Shown here: positions 42,651-54,454 of the stretch, piece after piece
How the letters are laid out: every line of letters starts with the position of its first letter
Numbering within the stretch: position 1 is the stretch's first letter
Assembly: GCA_954871525.1 (NCBI GenBank)
Contig: OX940866.1
Location: forward strand, 35,724,521 to 35,788,520
Direction of reading: 5' to 3'
DNA length: 64,000 nucleotides
Source of the DNA: Parietaria judaica
Lineage: Eukaryota > Streptophyta > Magnoliopsida > Rosales > Urticaceae
Notes under the pieces: generated by a model
Database searches by the model: none
Told to the model about the DNA's origin: nothing
What the model saw: only the letters and a program-made list of their open reading frames with translations
Program-made: the position numbers and the translations under genes

Positions 42651-43444
42651 ATCTGCCCCCACGCGCACAGACGAACGCCATTCGATGTTTTGGATGTGGC
42701 GAGCTCGGACACCGACGTCAAAATTGCCCACAACATTCCCGTAATGGGCTTTTCCTTGACGGTGTCGACGCGCCGATTTTGGGCAATCCGACCTTCGACG
42801 AGGAACCCGAGGAGGGTGATACCACTGTGGAACTCGCCGGTGACGTAGGTCATGCTTTCGTCGTCTGCCGAAATTTTGTCACGCCACAAAGCCGGGATGA
42901 TCGTTGGCTCCGTTCTAATATTTTTCTATCGACGTGCACAATTGGCGGTAAAGTTTGTCGTTTCGTAATTGATTCTGGTTGTTATGAAAACGTCATTGCC
43001 GACGAGGTTGTCAAAAAACTCGGACTTACACCGGAGCCACATCCGAAGCCGTACAAACTCACTTGGCTCTAAGCCGGCACCAAAGTCTCCGTTTCTCAAC
43101 GGATCCGGGTAAATTTTTCCATTGGATCTTCGTATCGTGATGACGTCCTTTGTGAAGTGGTGACTATGGATGCTTGTCACTTACTTTTAGGTCGCCCGTG
43201 GCAATATGACCGGAAGACAACCCACGATGGCGCCGCGAACACATATAGCTTTCTTTTTAGTGGCAAAAATATCGTACTCTTCCCTACAAACCCGAGTTCG
43301 ATCTCCACTCGACGAAGTTCACCAAGCCTACTCACCCGATCCGAGTTTGAGAGCGCCGCCGCCGAATCCAGTGTCGTGTTTGCACTCATGGGAAAACCGG
43401 TCACCGAACCCGGCATGACCCCACCATTGGTCGCCCTCTCCTAG
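42647..43444 (+). pseudogene. Zinc knuckle and aspartic protease of the 5-kb element
   Basis: The frame at 42647-43072 has a CFGCGELGHRRQNC knuckle (C-x2-C-x4-H-x4-C) and the protease core CRFVIDSGCYENVIA (D-S-G intact). A stop at 43070-43072 and a frame at 43157-43444 with DACHLLLGRPWQYDRK (protease C-terminal LLGRPW motif) show point and frame lesions. The reading continues into RT in a further frame. Confidence 0.84.
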
Positions 43445-43521
43445 CCGAGTTCTCAGATATTTTCCCGACATCGCCACTGTCGTCGCTCCCGCCAATTCGT
43501 GAAATACAACATCAAATCGAC

Positions 43522-46122
43522 TTGGTGCCCAATGCACAACTTCCAAACCGTGCCCATTACCGCATGAGCCTGGTTGAACACAAAGAATTACGTCGTCTAG
43601 TTGAAGATCTCCTTGCAAAAGGACATATTCGGGAGAGTTTAAGCCCTTGCACCGTTCCCGCCCCCCTTATGCCCAAGAAAGGTGACACGTGGCGCATGTG
43701 CGTGGATAGCCGCGCAATCAACAAAATTATCGTCCGCTATCGTTTCCCCATCCCTCGCCTCGACGACCTCCTTGACCAACTAAGCAGCGCACGCGTGTTT
43801 AGCAAGCTAGATTTAAAGAGTGGCTCTCATCAAATCCGTATCCGACCCGGGGATGAATGGAAGGCGGCATTTAAGAATCGTGAGGGACTTTATGAATGGC
43901 TAGTCATGCCGTTTGGCCTTTCCAATGACCCGAGCACTTTCATGCGGGTTATGAATCAAGCTCTTCGATCGTTTATTGGTAAATTCGTCATCATTTATTT
44001 TGATGACGTATTGATTTATAGCGCCAATACCGAGGACCATATAAACAACCTTCGTGCCGTGTTGCTCGTGCTCCGTGCCCATGAATTCTATGGCGCTTTA
44101 CACAAGTGCTCCTTCGCGACAAGTTTCGTCGAATTTTTAGGATACGTTGTGTCCGCCGATGGCCTTGCCGTGGACCCGGGAAAAGTGCATGCGGTTTCCT
44201 CTTGGCCGATTCCTACCACGGTCACCGAGGTACGTAGTTTTCACGGGTTAGCCTCTTTTTATCGCCGCTTTATTCCTCACTTTAGTTCCATTATGGAACC
44301 TATCACCGAGTGCATCAAGACGGGGCGTTTCCATTGGAGCCCGGACGCTTCTAAAGCATTCGAATTAATAAAGGCGAAGCTCACCTCCGCGCCGATACTA
44401 GTTCTACCGGACTTCGAACAATTGTTCCTCCTTCATTGCGATGCCTCGAAGGTAGGCATTGGGGCTGTTTTGAGCCTAGGAAACCAACTCGTTGCTTATT
44501 TTAGTGACAAATTGTCCGGCCCAAAAATACGTTATAATACGTACGATGTTGAGTTCTATGCCATCATGCGTGCGATCCATCATTGGCGACACTATCTCTT
44601 TCACCGAGAGTTTATTCTTTTCACTGACCACAATGCACTTAAACATCTCGGCACGCAAGACAAGGTTTTCGCCCGACATGCCTCGTGGATTGACTTTCTC
44701 CAACAATTCACTTTTACGATAAAACACAAAGCGGGGGTTCTCAATTGTGTCGCCGATGCGCTAAGCCGACGCCACCTACTTTTACAACGCCTTCATATCG
44801 ACATTCCGGGTTTTGAAACACTTCCCGATCTATATGCGAGTGACCCGTTCTTCGCCCGTTTCATCGAGTCCTTGACACCTATTGGAGATTCGGGCTTTGT
44901 ATGGGAAAATGGTTTCTTATACCGCGCCGGCAAGTTGTGCATTCCCGAGGGTAGTCTACGCCTTATGATCGTGCACGACCTCCACAATGAAGGCCACGTT
45001 GGCCGTGACCGAACTCTCGCCTTTGTCGCCGCGTCTTATTTTTGGCCCTCCATGCGCAAAGATGCTTTCCGCTTTGTGGATCGTTGCCGAGTTTGTCATC
45101 TCGCTAAGGGTAAAGCCACCAACGCCGAGCTTTATTTGCCTCTTCCGATTCCGACTCGCCCATGGTCCGATGTTAGCATGGATTTCGTCCTTGGACTCCC
45201 CCTCACACAACGCCAACAGGATTCCATCTTTGTTGTGGTGGACCGCTTCTCTAAAATGGCTCACTTTATACCGTGTTAAAAGACCTCCGATGCAAGTCAC
45301 GTGGCGTTTCTATATTTCCGCGAGGTTTATCGTTTACATGGACTTCCTATTTCTATTGTCTTGGATCGTGATACGCGCTTCCTTAGTCACTTTTGGCGTA
45401 GTTTATGGCGCCTCGTGGATACTCGCCTTAACTTTAGTAGCGCTTATCACCCGGAAACCGACGGGCAAACCGAGGTAGTTAATCGTTCACTTGGAAATTT
45501 ACTACGTTGCCTTGTAGGTAGTTTGATTAAAGGATGGGATCCCAAGCTTAGCCAAGCCGAGTTCGCGCATAACCATGCGGTCAATCGAAGCACGGGTTTC
45601 AGTCCTTTCCTTGTGGTCTACGATGTCAATCCTCGCTGCCCACTCGACCTCGCCACTATGCCACACAACGAACCCCATACTGAAGCCTTGGATTTCATTA
45701 AACAACTCCAAGCAATACACAAGCAAACCGTAACCAACCTTGAAGCCACAAATGCTCGTTACAAGCGCGATGCGGACAAGAAACGTCGCCTTGTGGAATT
45801 TGAAGTTGGAGATTTTGTGTGGGCCGCCTTGACAAAGGATCCCATACCCGCTCATGAGTATAATAAGATAAATCCAAAGACCATGGGTCCCGTGGAGATC
45901 ATCGAAAGGATCAATCCAAATGCATACCGCATTCGCCTACCGAGCCACATCCGAACGCATGACGTTTTCAGCGTCGAACACCTACGCGCATACACCGGGG
46001 ACAACTCCGACGAGGATGCACCACCATATTCGGGGACGAATTCTTTCGACCCGGGGGAGAATGATGCCGACACGATCGAGATCGGCTTCATGGAAGCGTG
46101 GGACCGAAGGAAGAAGACGTGA
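43522..46122 (+). pseudogene. Reverse transcriptase, RNase H and integrase of the 5-kb element, one TAA
   Basis: RT blocks are complete: [50 protein letters not shown] and [11 protein letters not shown] (D-D intact). RNase H follows ([34 protein letters not shown]). Then come the integrase zinc finger ([11 protein letters not shown]) and DDE core ([41 protein letters not shown]). A TAA at 45277-45279 interrupts the IPC-KTSDA motif, and reading continues in the same frame. The C-terminus has HDVFSVEHLRAYTG and SFDPGENDA, and ends at 46122, 61 bp inside the 3' LTR. Confidence 0.9.
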
Positions 46123-46418
46123 ATACGATCCCCGAACGAGCTCGAGCTATTTTAATTTATGTTTTATGTTTTAAGTTTATTAATTATTTGTTTTAAGTTT
46201 AGTTATTATTTATTATTATTTCCTTTTTATTTTCATTATAGGGATTATAGGGTTAGTTCCTATTTTATGGGAATCGTATAAACCCTAAAGCTATATAGCC
46301 TCTGTTTGCGATTTTTTAAGCAATTTTTTATTAATAAAATACGAGCTTTGCTCTGGAAAACCGAGTGTTCTACTCGTTGAGACGTGTTCTTGTTTAAATC
46401 GTATGTTGCTCTACATCA
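46062..46418 (+). repeat. 3' LTR of the 5-kb Ty3/gypsy element
   Basis: It begins TGATGCCGACACGATCG after the polypurine tract and includes the last 20 codons of pol. Indels of a few bases separate it from the 5' LTR, so the insertion is older than the one at 34683. Confidence 0.92.
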
Positions 46419-46685
46419 ATACTTCAGCTTTTGGTCTCCACATTGCACAGCATTCAATATCTGGTACATTTGGAACCAAACTTTTCCTAATTAGTAGTTT
46501 TTTACCTAACTTTTATCTGATTTTCATTGAAAAAATAACACTTTTTTTGGAGCTAATTATATTGACCTTTAAATTTGAGCAGTATGTATACTAATTTGAG
46601 TCCAAAAACCCACGAGCGAGAAATCCGCAATATATCAGCTTAATATATTTTATCGTGTGTATATATATATATACATATATATGTC

Positions 46686-46873
46686 TAGGGTTGTACAACA
46701 GAGTTTTCGGTATTGGTTTTACTCTTAAAAAGACTTGGATCTTATTATAGGTAATTTTTCAGAGCCCAAAAAAGTTAATGGACACGAACTCTATTATTCG
46801 GTCTTTAGGATTTTCGGTTATAACAAGGTTTTTGGTCCCACGATTCGGTTTTTCGGTTTCTTTTACCCCCCTA
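46686..46873. mobile_element. Short hAT-type MITE, degenerate
   Basis: The 188-bp segment starts TAGGGTTGTAC and ends TTTACCCCCCTA, with ggtttttcggtttc motifs like those in the hAT element at 12424. Flanking octamers TATATGTC and GATATATC agree at 6 of 8 bases. Confidence 0.55.
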
Positions 46874-47629
46874 GATATATCCAATTGTCCCTCTCATCTT
46901 ATAATACAAGTCAAATATGCGAGAGGAAATCAAAAGTTCAAACTCTTATTACACTTTAAAAATGAAAAAATAAAATGAAAAAATGAACTCACTAGTCTAA
47001 AAATAAGATGAGAAAATTTTATATGGAAGACTTATTTAGCAAGAGTATTTTTGATATTCCATGTGTTATTAGTGTAGTCCAAAATTTTCGAGTACAAGGC
47101 TTGCAGCTACATCGTAGTGTAGCACAAAAAAATGTACAATAAAAGACTATTACACCGTGAGGCGTCGTGAGCTATTATTTAATTATAGTGAAGAAGACAT
47201 TTGTAAGCGATAAGTGAGCGTATTTAATACATTGACAGTGTTATCATTATCGTTATTATTTTCTTTTTGTTTTAACATTTAGATATCAAAATTATTTTAA
47301 AACTATCCATCAAAAGAAGTGTGTATCATTCATCGAACTGTATATAACTTGGCTTGTTTAATCTTTGACTATTATGCATGGCTTATAACTATACGTAAGA
47401 GTCCATGATAATTTCAAATAATTGGGTAGCTAGGCACACTAATAATGCCCATTATTTTTTACTTTTTATAGTCCTATCCATTCATTTGCCAAAGTCAATC
47501 TTTAATTTATACTGAGAGAGCACAAATAATTTGAATATTTGAACGATGGTTCAATATATATAAAAATAAAAGAACGATCACTGTTTACAAGCATGATTTG
47601 AATCTGGAAAGGGAATAATGAGAGGGACT
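46874..47629. other. AT-rich spacer, no gene seen
   Basis: It lies downstream of the STIG1-like pseudogene. No supported coding or repeat feature is seen. Confidence 0.6.
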
Positions 47630-48609
47630 ATGCTTAGCTGCAAAGTCCAAAAGCACTTAAGGCCTCCATTGCCACACCTATTATTGCAGCCTCCGCAGTG
47701 CCTCTGGCCGAAAGACGGGCTGACTCACGTTCAGCCACTACATATCTGACTAAACCCGCACTTCTTCCCGCACGCACCGCAGTTTAGCCGGTCGGAGCGC
47801 AAGTTGACGCACTTCTTCTTGCAGCAGCTCGGCCCGGGACTGCCCTTCAACCGGCAAACCCTAGGAACGCTCTTGCACGTCGCTCGCCGAGTCCGCCTCA
47901 TGGGCTGGAAGACCTTGAAACGACCCGGTTCATGTTGGAATTTAATATGTGAATTAAATATCCAATAAGTGTTCATTAATGACAAAGTATATTGTGAAGA
48001 GTGGTATCTTTTGGGTCAAAAGTCAATTTTCGAAGGGTTGCAACTTACAGTGAAGTAGTTATTTTGATAGTTATTTTTGTATCACAAAAGACACATTGAA
48101 TAGTTGTATTATTTAGGGCTAACAGTCACCTTCTGAAGGGTCGCGACTTCTGCTGAAGCGGTTAGTTCTTCTATAAATAAATGTGTAGATTTCAAAAGAA
48201 ATTACATCTTGAATTCTCGGAATTTGCTCCTACTCTCTCTACAATTTTCATAAAAAATCGTTCTTGCCTATTTCGTGCTTCACAAACGTCTTGTGCAATA
48301 CGAATTAAGGCTTGTCGTATTCTGCGGTATTCTTCCGTTGTAGACCTCTAGACGATTTTGGGGTGCTCGAAATACTATAAGGAAAGCGTACTTGATGCGT
48401 GATTCAAGCCCGGACGTCTTCGATCTCCTAGAATTATCTAACAGTTCAGGTAGGGTTTTGTGATATGGCCAAGAGTGCGATAATTCTCGTAGCGAGTCTA
48501 AATCATCATAGCTTTGAACGTGACGATCACGTTGTAATGCATCGAGGCTGCAAATCACGACGTCGACGAGGCCTACCAAAAGAATTAAGAACAAGTTTAC
48601 GAGCTTCAT
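47630..48609 (-). pseudogene. STIG1-like pseudogene interrupted by a solo LTR
   Basis: On the minus strand ATG at 48609 starts a signal peptide (MKLVNLFLILLVGLVDVVIC) and propeptide (SYDDLDSLRELSHSWPYHK). The coding sequence is cut at 48444-48448 by a 511-bp solo LTR. On the far side (47932 downward) the frame continues exactly where it left off when one 5-bp target copy is counted once (TLPE before, GRFKVFQP after). The Cys-rich domain follows (16-Cys type), but ICSG is followed by TGA and a second TGA where the paralogue has CCGGKCV. The last 15 codons are shifted, so the normal C-AF-GLCSYA end is lost. A TATA-like box (minus, about 48650-48662) is still present. Three independent lesions make this a clear pseudogene. 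Confidence 0.92.
47933..48443 (+). mobile_element. Solo LTR (copia-like) inside the STIG1-like gene
   Basis: The segment starts TGTTGGAATT and ends ATCTAACA, with perfect GTTCA duplications at 47928-47932 and 48444-48448. A TATA box (ctataaataaatg) lies at about 48172. No internal coding DNA or second LTR remains, so the insertion was reduced to one LTR by recombination. Its plus orientation is opposite to the host gene. Confidence 0.92.
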
Positions 48610-48662
48610 AGTTTTAGAGGTTTAAACAGAGAACTATACAAAGATTGAGATATTTATATCAT

Positions 48663-49439
48663 GTGTTATATATTTAGGGATTGTATCTATATATATAGGG
48701 AGAGTTTTGTGGTGTGTTTGACTTTTTCTAAGAGTAACCTTTTTGGCATGAGTGGACATTTCAAGTTTCAACTACTACCAATTTTTCAATATATAAATAT
48801 TATATATATATTTAAGGGTAAACTGCGTATAATGTACTCAATGTTTGATCGGCTGTGGATTATGTACTCAATGTTTATTTTCGACGGCTAATGTACCCAC
48901 ACCTAATTTCGTTACATTTTTTTCGTATTTTCCGTCACTTGACCGTCACGTTTCACTTTTATGTGGCTTGAATGTACTCGATGTCTAAAAAAAATCCAAA
49001 TCCTTAAATACATTTGCCACTGAGATATTTAATTCAGTGTGTATTTCATATATATATATATAATATTTGCATGATTTGGCATAACTATTTTGTCGCTCTT
49101 AATTTACATTGAAGTTTACTGTTGAGTTAAGATATATCTCCTTTATATTTTACACTATGATTTTTTTTATTAATTTAACTCTTACTATAATTTATATATA
49201 TATACATTCTGCTGTAATTTGTGATTTAATTTTGACATTTGAATACCAGTTGTGTTTTATTGATGTTTTATCCTTTGTGGGTCATTAAAAGTTGTCGTTC
49301 TATGATTTTTTTTTTCCTTTTCTCTTCTGTCGTTTATTTATGTAGTCCGAAAGACTTTGCTTTGCTGTCGTTTTTAAGTAATGTCGTTTACTATTGTTGT
49401 TTTTGTATAATTTTTCAGGCACTGTTTTTTCTTTATGTT
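48663..49439. other. AT-rich spacer with a possible Mutator-like edge
   Basis: At about 48814-48900 gggtaaactgcgtataatgtactcaatg repeats its own phrase (ATTATGTACTCAATGTTT twice). It resembles the ends of widespread plant MITEs that start GGGTAAA, but no partner end was found. No gene is seen. Confidence 0.45.
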
Positions 49440-49451
49440 TCAGAAGTAAAG

Positions 49452-50487
49452 TCGTCTATGTTGGAACGCTCGAGGATTATGCAATCCTCGGGCGACCGCC
49501 CGCTTACGGAGAATGATCTGTGAGCGGAAGTCGGACCTTCCCTTCCTTTCGGAAATGAAACTAAGAGGGGAGAGGGTGGAAAAACTGAAATGGTGGGTTG
49601 GCTTCTCAAACAGTCTCGGGGTACCGGCCATCGGGCTAAGGGGCGGGTTGCACCTTTTATGGAGCGAGAAGATCGTTGTGACAATCCGAAGCTTTAGTAG
49701 GGGACACATTGACGCCGAAATCAAAGATAAAGAGGGGATCGAGTCGAGATTTACCGGATTCTATGGCAAACCAAGTGAGACCTCTCGGAATATCTCATGG
49801 GAATTGTTGCGACGAATTCACAACTCCAATGATAGCCCGTGGATGTGCGCTGAAGACTTCAATGAGGTTCTTTTTTAATACGAACACACTAGCCGGGTAA
49901 GATGACGAGTGAGTGAGATGGCACGATTCGCGGAGACCCTGGAGGAGTGCGGATTGGTCGATCTAGGATACCAAGGTGAAGTGTACACGTGGAAAAATAT
50001 GCAACTCGGAGCTAACAATGTCCAATGTCGGCTCGATCGAGCATGTGCAAACCGGAAATGGATGAGGAGGTTCCCGACATGTGTGGTGGAAGTTCTAGAT
50101 TATTGGGGGTCCGGTCACTGGGTTATTCTCATCGACGCGGGGGCAAGGCCACACCTTACCACGGGCATTTCAAGCTCTAGGAAACGGTGGGCCTTTGAAC
50201 CGGGATGGTTCATGGATGACAATTGTGAAGCTGTGGTGCGAGATACGTGGCTAGGTAGTCCGGCGAGGAGTGATGAGGGGGATTATGTGTCGGGGCTCAA
50301 CGAGTGTAAAAATGCTCTTCAGACTTGGGAACGAAACTCTTTCGGTCATAGGGAGCGCCGGATCCGTGACCTCACGATGCGCCTAGAACGGATCAATAAG
50401 GCAGTTTTCACACCGCCTAATCTCGAAGATGCCAAACGGGTTGGAGCCGAACTCGAGTCCTTAATCATGGTTGAGGAGAATTTTTAG
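49452..50487 (+). pseudogene. LINE endonuclease (EEP fold), two stops
   Basis: Apurinic-type endonuclease motifs appear in order: WNARGL at the start, LSEMKLRGERVEKL (the family has ETK; here the Thr is Met), RFTGFYGKPSETSR, and PWMCAEDFNEVL (the family has GDFN). After stops at 49876-49878 and near 49901 come LVDLGYQGEVYTWKN, CRLDRACANRKWMRRFP and DYWGSGHWVILI (the family has SDH; here SGH). A frame-preserving TAG at 50485-50487 replaces the W of FW-KQRAR. The enzyme would nick target DNA to prime reverse transcription. Changed key residues and stops show it is dead. Confidence 0.85.
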
Positions 50488-51588
50488 AAGCAAAGGGCTC
50501 GGACAGATTCGCTCAAAGGGGGCGATAAAACTTCGGCTTACTTCTACTCGAGAACGGTGCGGAGAAAGTCCGAAAACTCCATATGTGGCATACACAACGA
50601 GATTGGAGAATGGATTACGGAGGAGCGGGAAGTCCGGGGAGTATTCGAAAGATACTTCTCGGACATTTTCAAGACCAATGAGGCGTCCGAGGAAGACTTC
50701 CGCCTCATCACCCGCGAGGATGTGATTTCACTATCGGAAGCTCAAAAAGAGTTAACCGGATAGTAAGTGGATAAAGCTCTCTTTTCCATGGGCCCACGGA
50801 AGGCTTCGGGCCCCGTGTTCCATGCTATTTTCTTCCAAAAGTTTTAGAAAACGATGGGACCCAAAGCACGCAAGGAGTGTGTTGATGTTCTTAACAGGAA
50901 AGCTAGCGCGAGATCATGGAACACTACCAACTTGGTTCTCATCCCAAAGGTCAAAAATCCAAAGTTTGTTAAGGACTTTCGGCTTATAAGCCTATGCAAC
51001 GTCCTCCTAAAGATTGTCACGAAGGTGGTAGCGAACAGGATCAAGGGAGCCCATGCATCGGTCATCTCCGAGGCCCAAAGTGCGTTCGTTTCTAGTAGGC
51101 TAATCACGGACAACGCTGTGATCGCCTTTAAGCTCCTCCACTCTCTTAAGAAGATATCTAAGGGCAAAATGGGAGCTTTAGCTCTTAAACTCGACATGAG
51201 TAAGGCCTACGATCATGTGGAGTGGGGATTCGTTCTTGCCATGATGAAGAGAATGGGGTTTGGGGAGAGAGTTCTCAAGCTGGTTCGGGATTGTATTTCT
51301 ACACCGGTATTCTCTATTGTCATCAATGGAAGAGTAGGCGAGTCGTTCACGTCATCGAGGGTCTTCGACAAGGATGTCTTCTCTTGCCATATCTTTTTCT
51401 TGTGTGCGCGGAAGGCTTCTCCGCTCTCATCCGTGGCCAAGAGCGATTGGGCCTTCTCTGTGGCTTTACGTGTAGGCCCGCGGCTCCACCAGTTTCCCAT
51501 CTTCTATTAGCTGACGATAGTACCATCTTTTGCGAGGCAAACGACGATTGTTGTCATGCAATTAGCTCCATCCTAATAGACTAAGAGA
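50488..51588 (+). pseudogene. LINE reverse transcriptase, N-terminal and catalytic part, with stops and a frameshift
   Basis: The frame holds LKGGDKTSAYFYSRT, SMGPRKASGPVFHAIFFQKF (then TAG 50845-50847 for W), TTNLVLIPKVKNPKFVKDFRLISLCNV and SAFVSSRLITDNAVIAFKLLHSL. The ALALKLDMSKAYDHVEW block has the first catalytic Asp. Near 51355 the frame shifts; the other frame reads GLRQGCLLLPYLFLVCAEGFSALI and HLLLADDSTIFCEAN, an LADD variant of the usual FADD catalytic box. The solo LTR begins right after ISSILID. Confidence 0.88.
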
Positions 51589-54331
51589 TGTTGGGAAGTT
51601 CATTACGTTTCCCGATAATATTATCACGATTTATGTCGTCAAACCGTCCGGGTAACATTTAAAAAATATTTAAAGCGAAAAAACTTGTTACCCGTTCAAC
51701 GATTTGAACATCGTATAATAACCAAAATCAAGATCTGATAAACTATTACTAATTTAACTTTTCATAAATTCATTATTAATAATCTAGTCTATAGGAAATA
51801 AATAAACTATAAATAAAGGTTTGCATTTATTGACCCAATGCATAAGGCCGTACCTCAGGTGATGACGATTCCTGCTGCGCGTTCTGAACTGGGCAGGGCT
51901 TCGCCGATGCTAAGGGAAACTCCCGTGATCTTCTGGGATATTCTCCTGGACTCCTCGTACCGAAGCGTGGGCTTCGCCGGCAGGACTCCGTTGCAAAAAC
52001 TTTAACTGATGGTTCTTTTAAAGCTTTCGGAGAACAACGTCTCACTAAGCCGAACCAGAAAAGAGAGATCAGAGACTAAGAAATTCGCAGACTCTAGATA
52101 GAGAAAAAGAGATTTAATTCTTACTCTGGGGAAGGTGTATGAAATGTGTAGATTGAGCCTTGTATTTATAGGCTCATGGAAAAACCAATAAGAGAAGTTT
52201 CCTTCCTTGAATTTCAAATTCTATGATAGGTAAATATAATTAATTACTCAAACCAATGGCCAAGATTGAATCACCAAAGATCAATTGGTTCTAATTAATT
52301 AGAGATTTAACCAAATAAGGAAACCATGAATAAATCAATTATCCAATCACTTTCTTATATAAGAGAATTCGAATTCCCTATGTACCCATATGAAAAATTC
52401 GAAATTAATAAGCTTGATGCAATGGTTGGAATTAATTCCATGACCAAACTAATGGACCATATTGATTTACGACAAAGTCAACTCTCCAAACTTGATAACC
52501 AAGTAATAGAATTCGACCTCCCTTTATAATAAATTTGAATTTTGCATTCCATATTTACATGTTAATTAATTTTCAATCCAATGGTTAAGATTAAATCTTA
52601 AACTAATCCAATGGATATAATTAATTAAGCAATTTCAAAATCCATGCTTGGTCACCAAGTCATTTTCGAATTTAGCTTTCCAAATTAATTATCATGATTC
52701 CACGGTTAAGATCAAACTTGACCGATCTAATGAACCAAATTTATTTCAAAGTTTTCCATTAATACCTAAACATAGGTACTTATGCCGCATATTTGGAAAG
52801 TCCAAATCCAAGTAAATTCGTGTAAGCCCAACTTACACATTTACTTGGGCCGCATTATTTCTACACATTCATATATATACCAAATATATATATTTTTATT
52901 TAAATAACATAAATCTAATGAATTATTAATTAATTATTAATAAGATTATTAATAATTAAATTATATTATTGACCTCTGATCTCAATATCACACATTAAAT
53001 GTAGTGGTGCAACACCACCATTTCAATTTGTGACATGTGATTAAATTTCACATATTTACGAAAACGATCGTAAACTTGGAAATTCTCTAAATCACAAACC
53101 ATACGTCGAAACGGCTCGGTTCCAAAAGCAATGTCTCTTAGAATTTAATTTCCAAAAACTTTTCAGTTGATGAAAAATCTAAATTCAACTTTCTTTTATC
53201 AGTTAAATTTCCAGCACCAAACTTTGGTACTTTTGCCACGTCAAAAATAAAACTTTCAAAGTCTGAAACAGACTCTAGTTTTATGAATCTTGAAAAATGA
53301 TAAAAAAATACCAAATGTTTAAATCACGTACGTATCATCCATTCTGGAGCTATCCTGCGGACCATGGACCCGTATCACTTAAGCTCCAACGAATTGCTAG
53401 TGGTTCGTCAAACCTCGGTGTTATTCCACTATAAACCCGAGGCTGCACTCTTTAGTGATACACTATATATTATTCCCTTTATTGCAAGGTGTCCATTGAT
53501 ACAATCAAATTCGGGTTATTGATCTTTCACTTGATGATCCACACATGAGCAGGCGGTTTTTACCGTTTTGGCTTCATTGCATTTTCATCCTCAACTCAGT
53601 TAGTAATATTATGAGTAACCCACTTATGGTTTTGATTCATAAGTTGCGCACGGGTACCTCTCACTTCTCACCACTAACAATCAAGGGAATCATCTAGACT
53701 CTGAAGAGAGCTATGTGATGTCCGTGTTTGTGACCAAGCTATCCTTATCTGTTGACTATCATGTTCCCAAAATAGCAGCATTGGGAACGACAGTAAAATG
53801 TGTTCTTTAACAGTTAAATCAAAGAACAATCAAGTCAACAGTCCAGGCTCGAGGTCACTCAAGACTTAGATCGAATAGTCATTTGATCATCTACTAGTGA
53901 CTCAACTCCAAGTTGTCAGTGACGGTCTTATATAACAACTTCCGGAGTTTAAGTCAGGTCTAGTCCAGTATGAAGCCGCTTCATACTTAATGAACTTCTA
54001 GTGAGTGTGACACACACACTTAATCCAGAATAGGATTATCACTTAGTCACATTAATGACCTTATACGATTAATGGGCTCCCACCCAATTAATCAGGTCAT
54101 GAACATTTTAAGTTCATTTATTATGATTATTAGTTCTTCCTCACATTGACTCGGTTGTGATAATAATAACATAATTGAATCATTTATGAACTATGGAACA
54201 AATATTCTATTTTACTCTACCAGAAACTATAATAAGATTAACATAATAAGTAACATCTTTTATTCAAGACTTTGGTCAAAATCTTACACAATTAGGGAAA
54301 TGACAGCTTGTTTAAGGACACATGTCCAACA
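51589..54331 (-). mobile_element. 2.7-kb solo LTR (copia type) inside the LINE
   Basis: Read on the minus strand it starts TGTTGGACATGTGTCC and ends CTTCCCAACA, with inverted TGTTGG/CCAACA ends. Perfect AGAGA duplications lie at 51584-51588 and 54332-54336. A minus-strand TATA box (gcctataaatacaagg) is at about 52163-52172. LINE coding sequence resumes directly after the target copy. No second LTR or pol lies inside; the small frames within are not genes. Confidence 0.9.
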
Positions 54332-54454
54332 AGAGAATGGGTCGGGACAAATGGTAAACATGGACAAGTCAGTAATGTGTTGTTCAAGCAACATTTCGGA
54401 GACGATGGCAGCCCGCCTTTCCAACCTTCTCCGATGGCAGCCCGCCTTTCCAAC

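Larger units (their letters stand above)
41425..46418 (+). mobile_element. Ty3/gypsy element with both LTRs and perfect 5-bp TSD (Reina/CRM-like)
   Basis: LTRs at 41425-41768 (344 bp) and 46062-46418 (357 bp) start TGATGCCGACACGATCG and end CTCTACATCA. Flanks ATACT (41420-41424 and 46419-46423) match perfectly. A Met-tRNA primer site (tggtatcagagcc) follows the first LTR and cccgggggagaa precedes the second. The order is gag, zinc knuckle, protease, RT, RNase H, integrase. No chromodomain is clear. Short LTRs fit Reina; the pol frame running 61 bp into the 3' LTR recalls CRM. Frames are broken at several points, so this copy is inactive. Confidence 0.93.

Noticed and set aside
52326..52529. 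67-codon frame
   Set aside because: It lies inside the solo LTR (51589-54331), with no homology and no start context.
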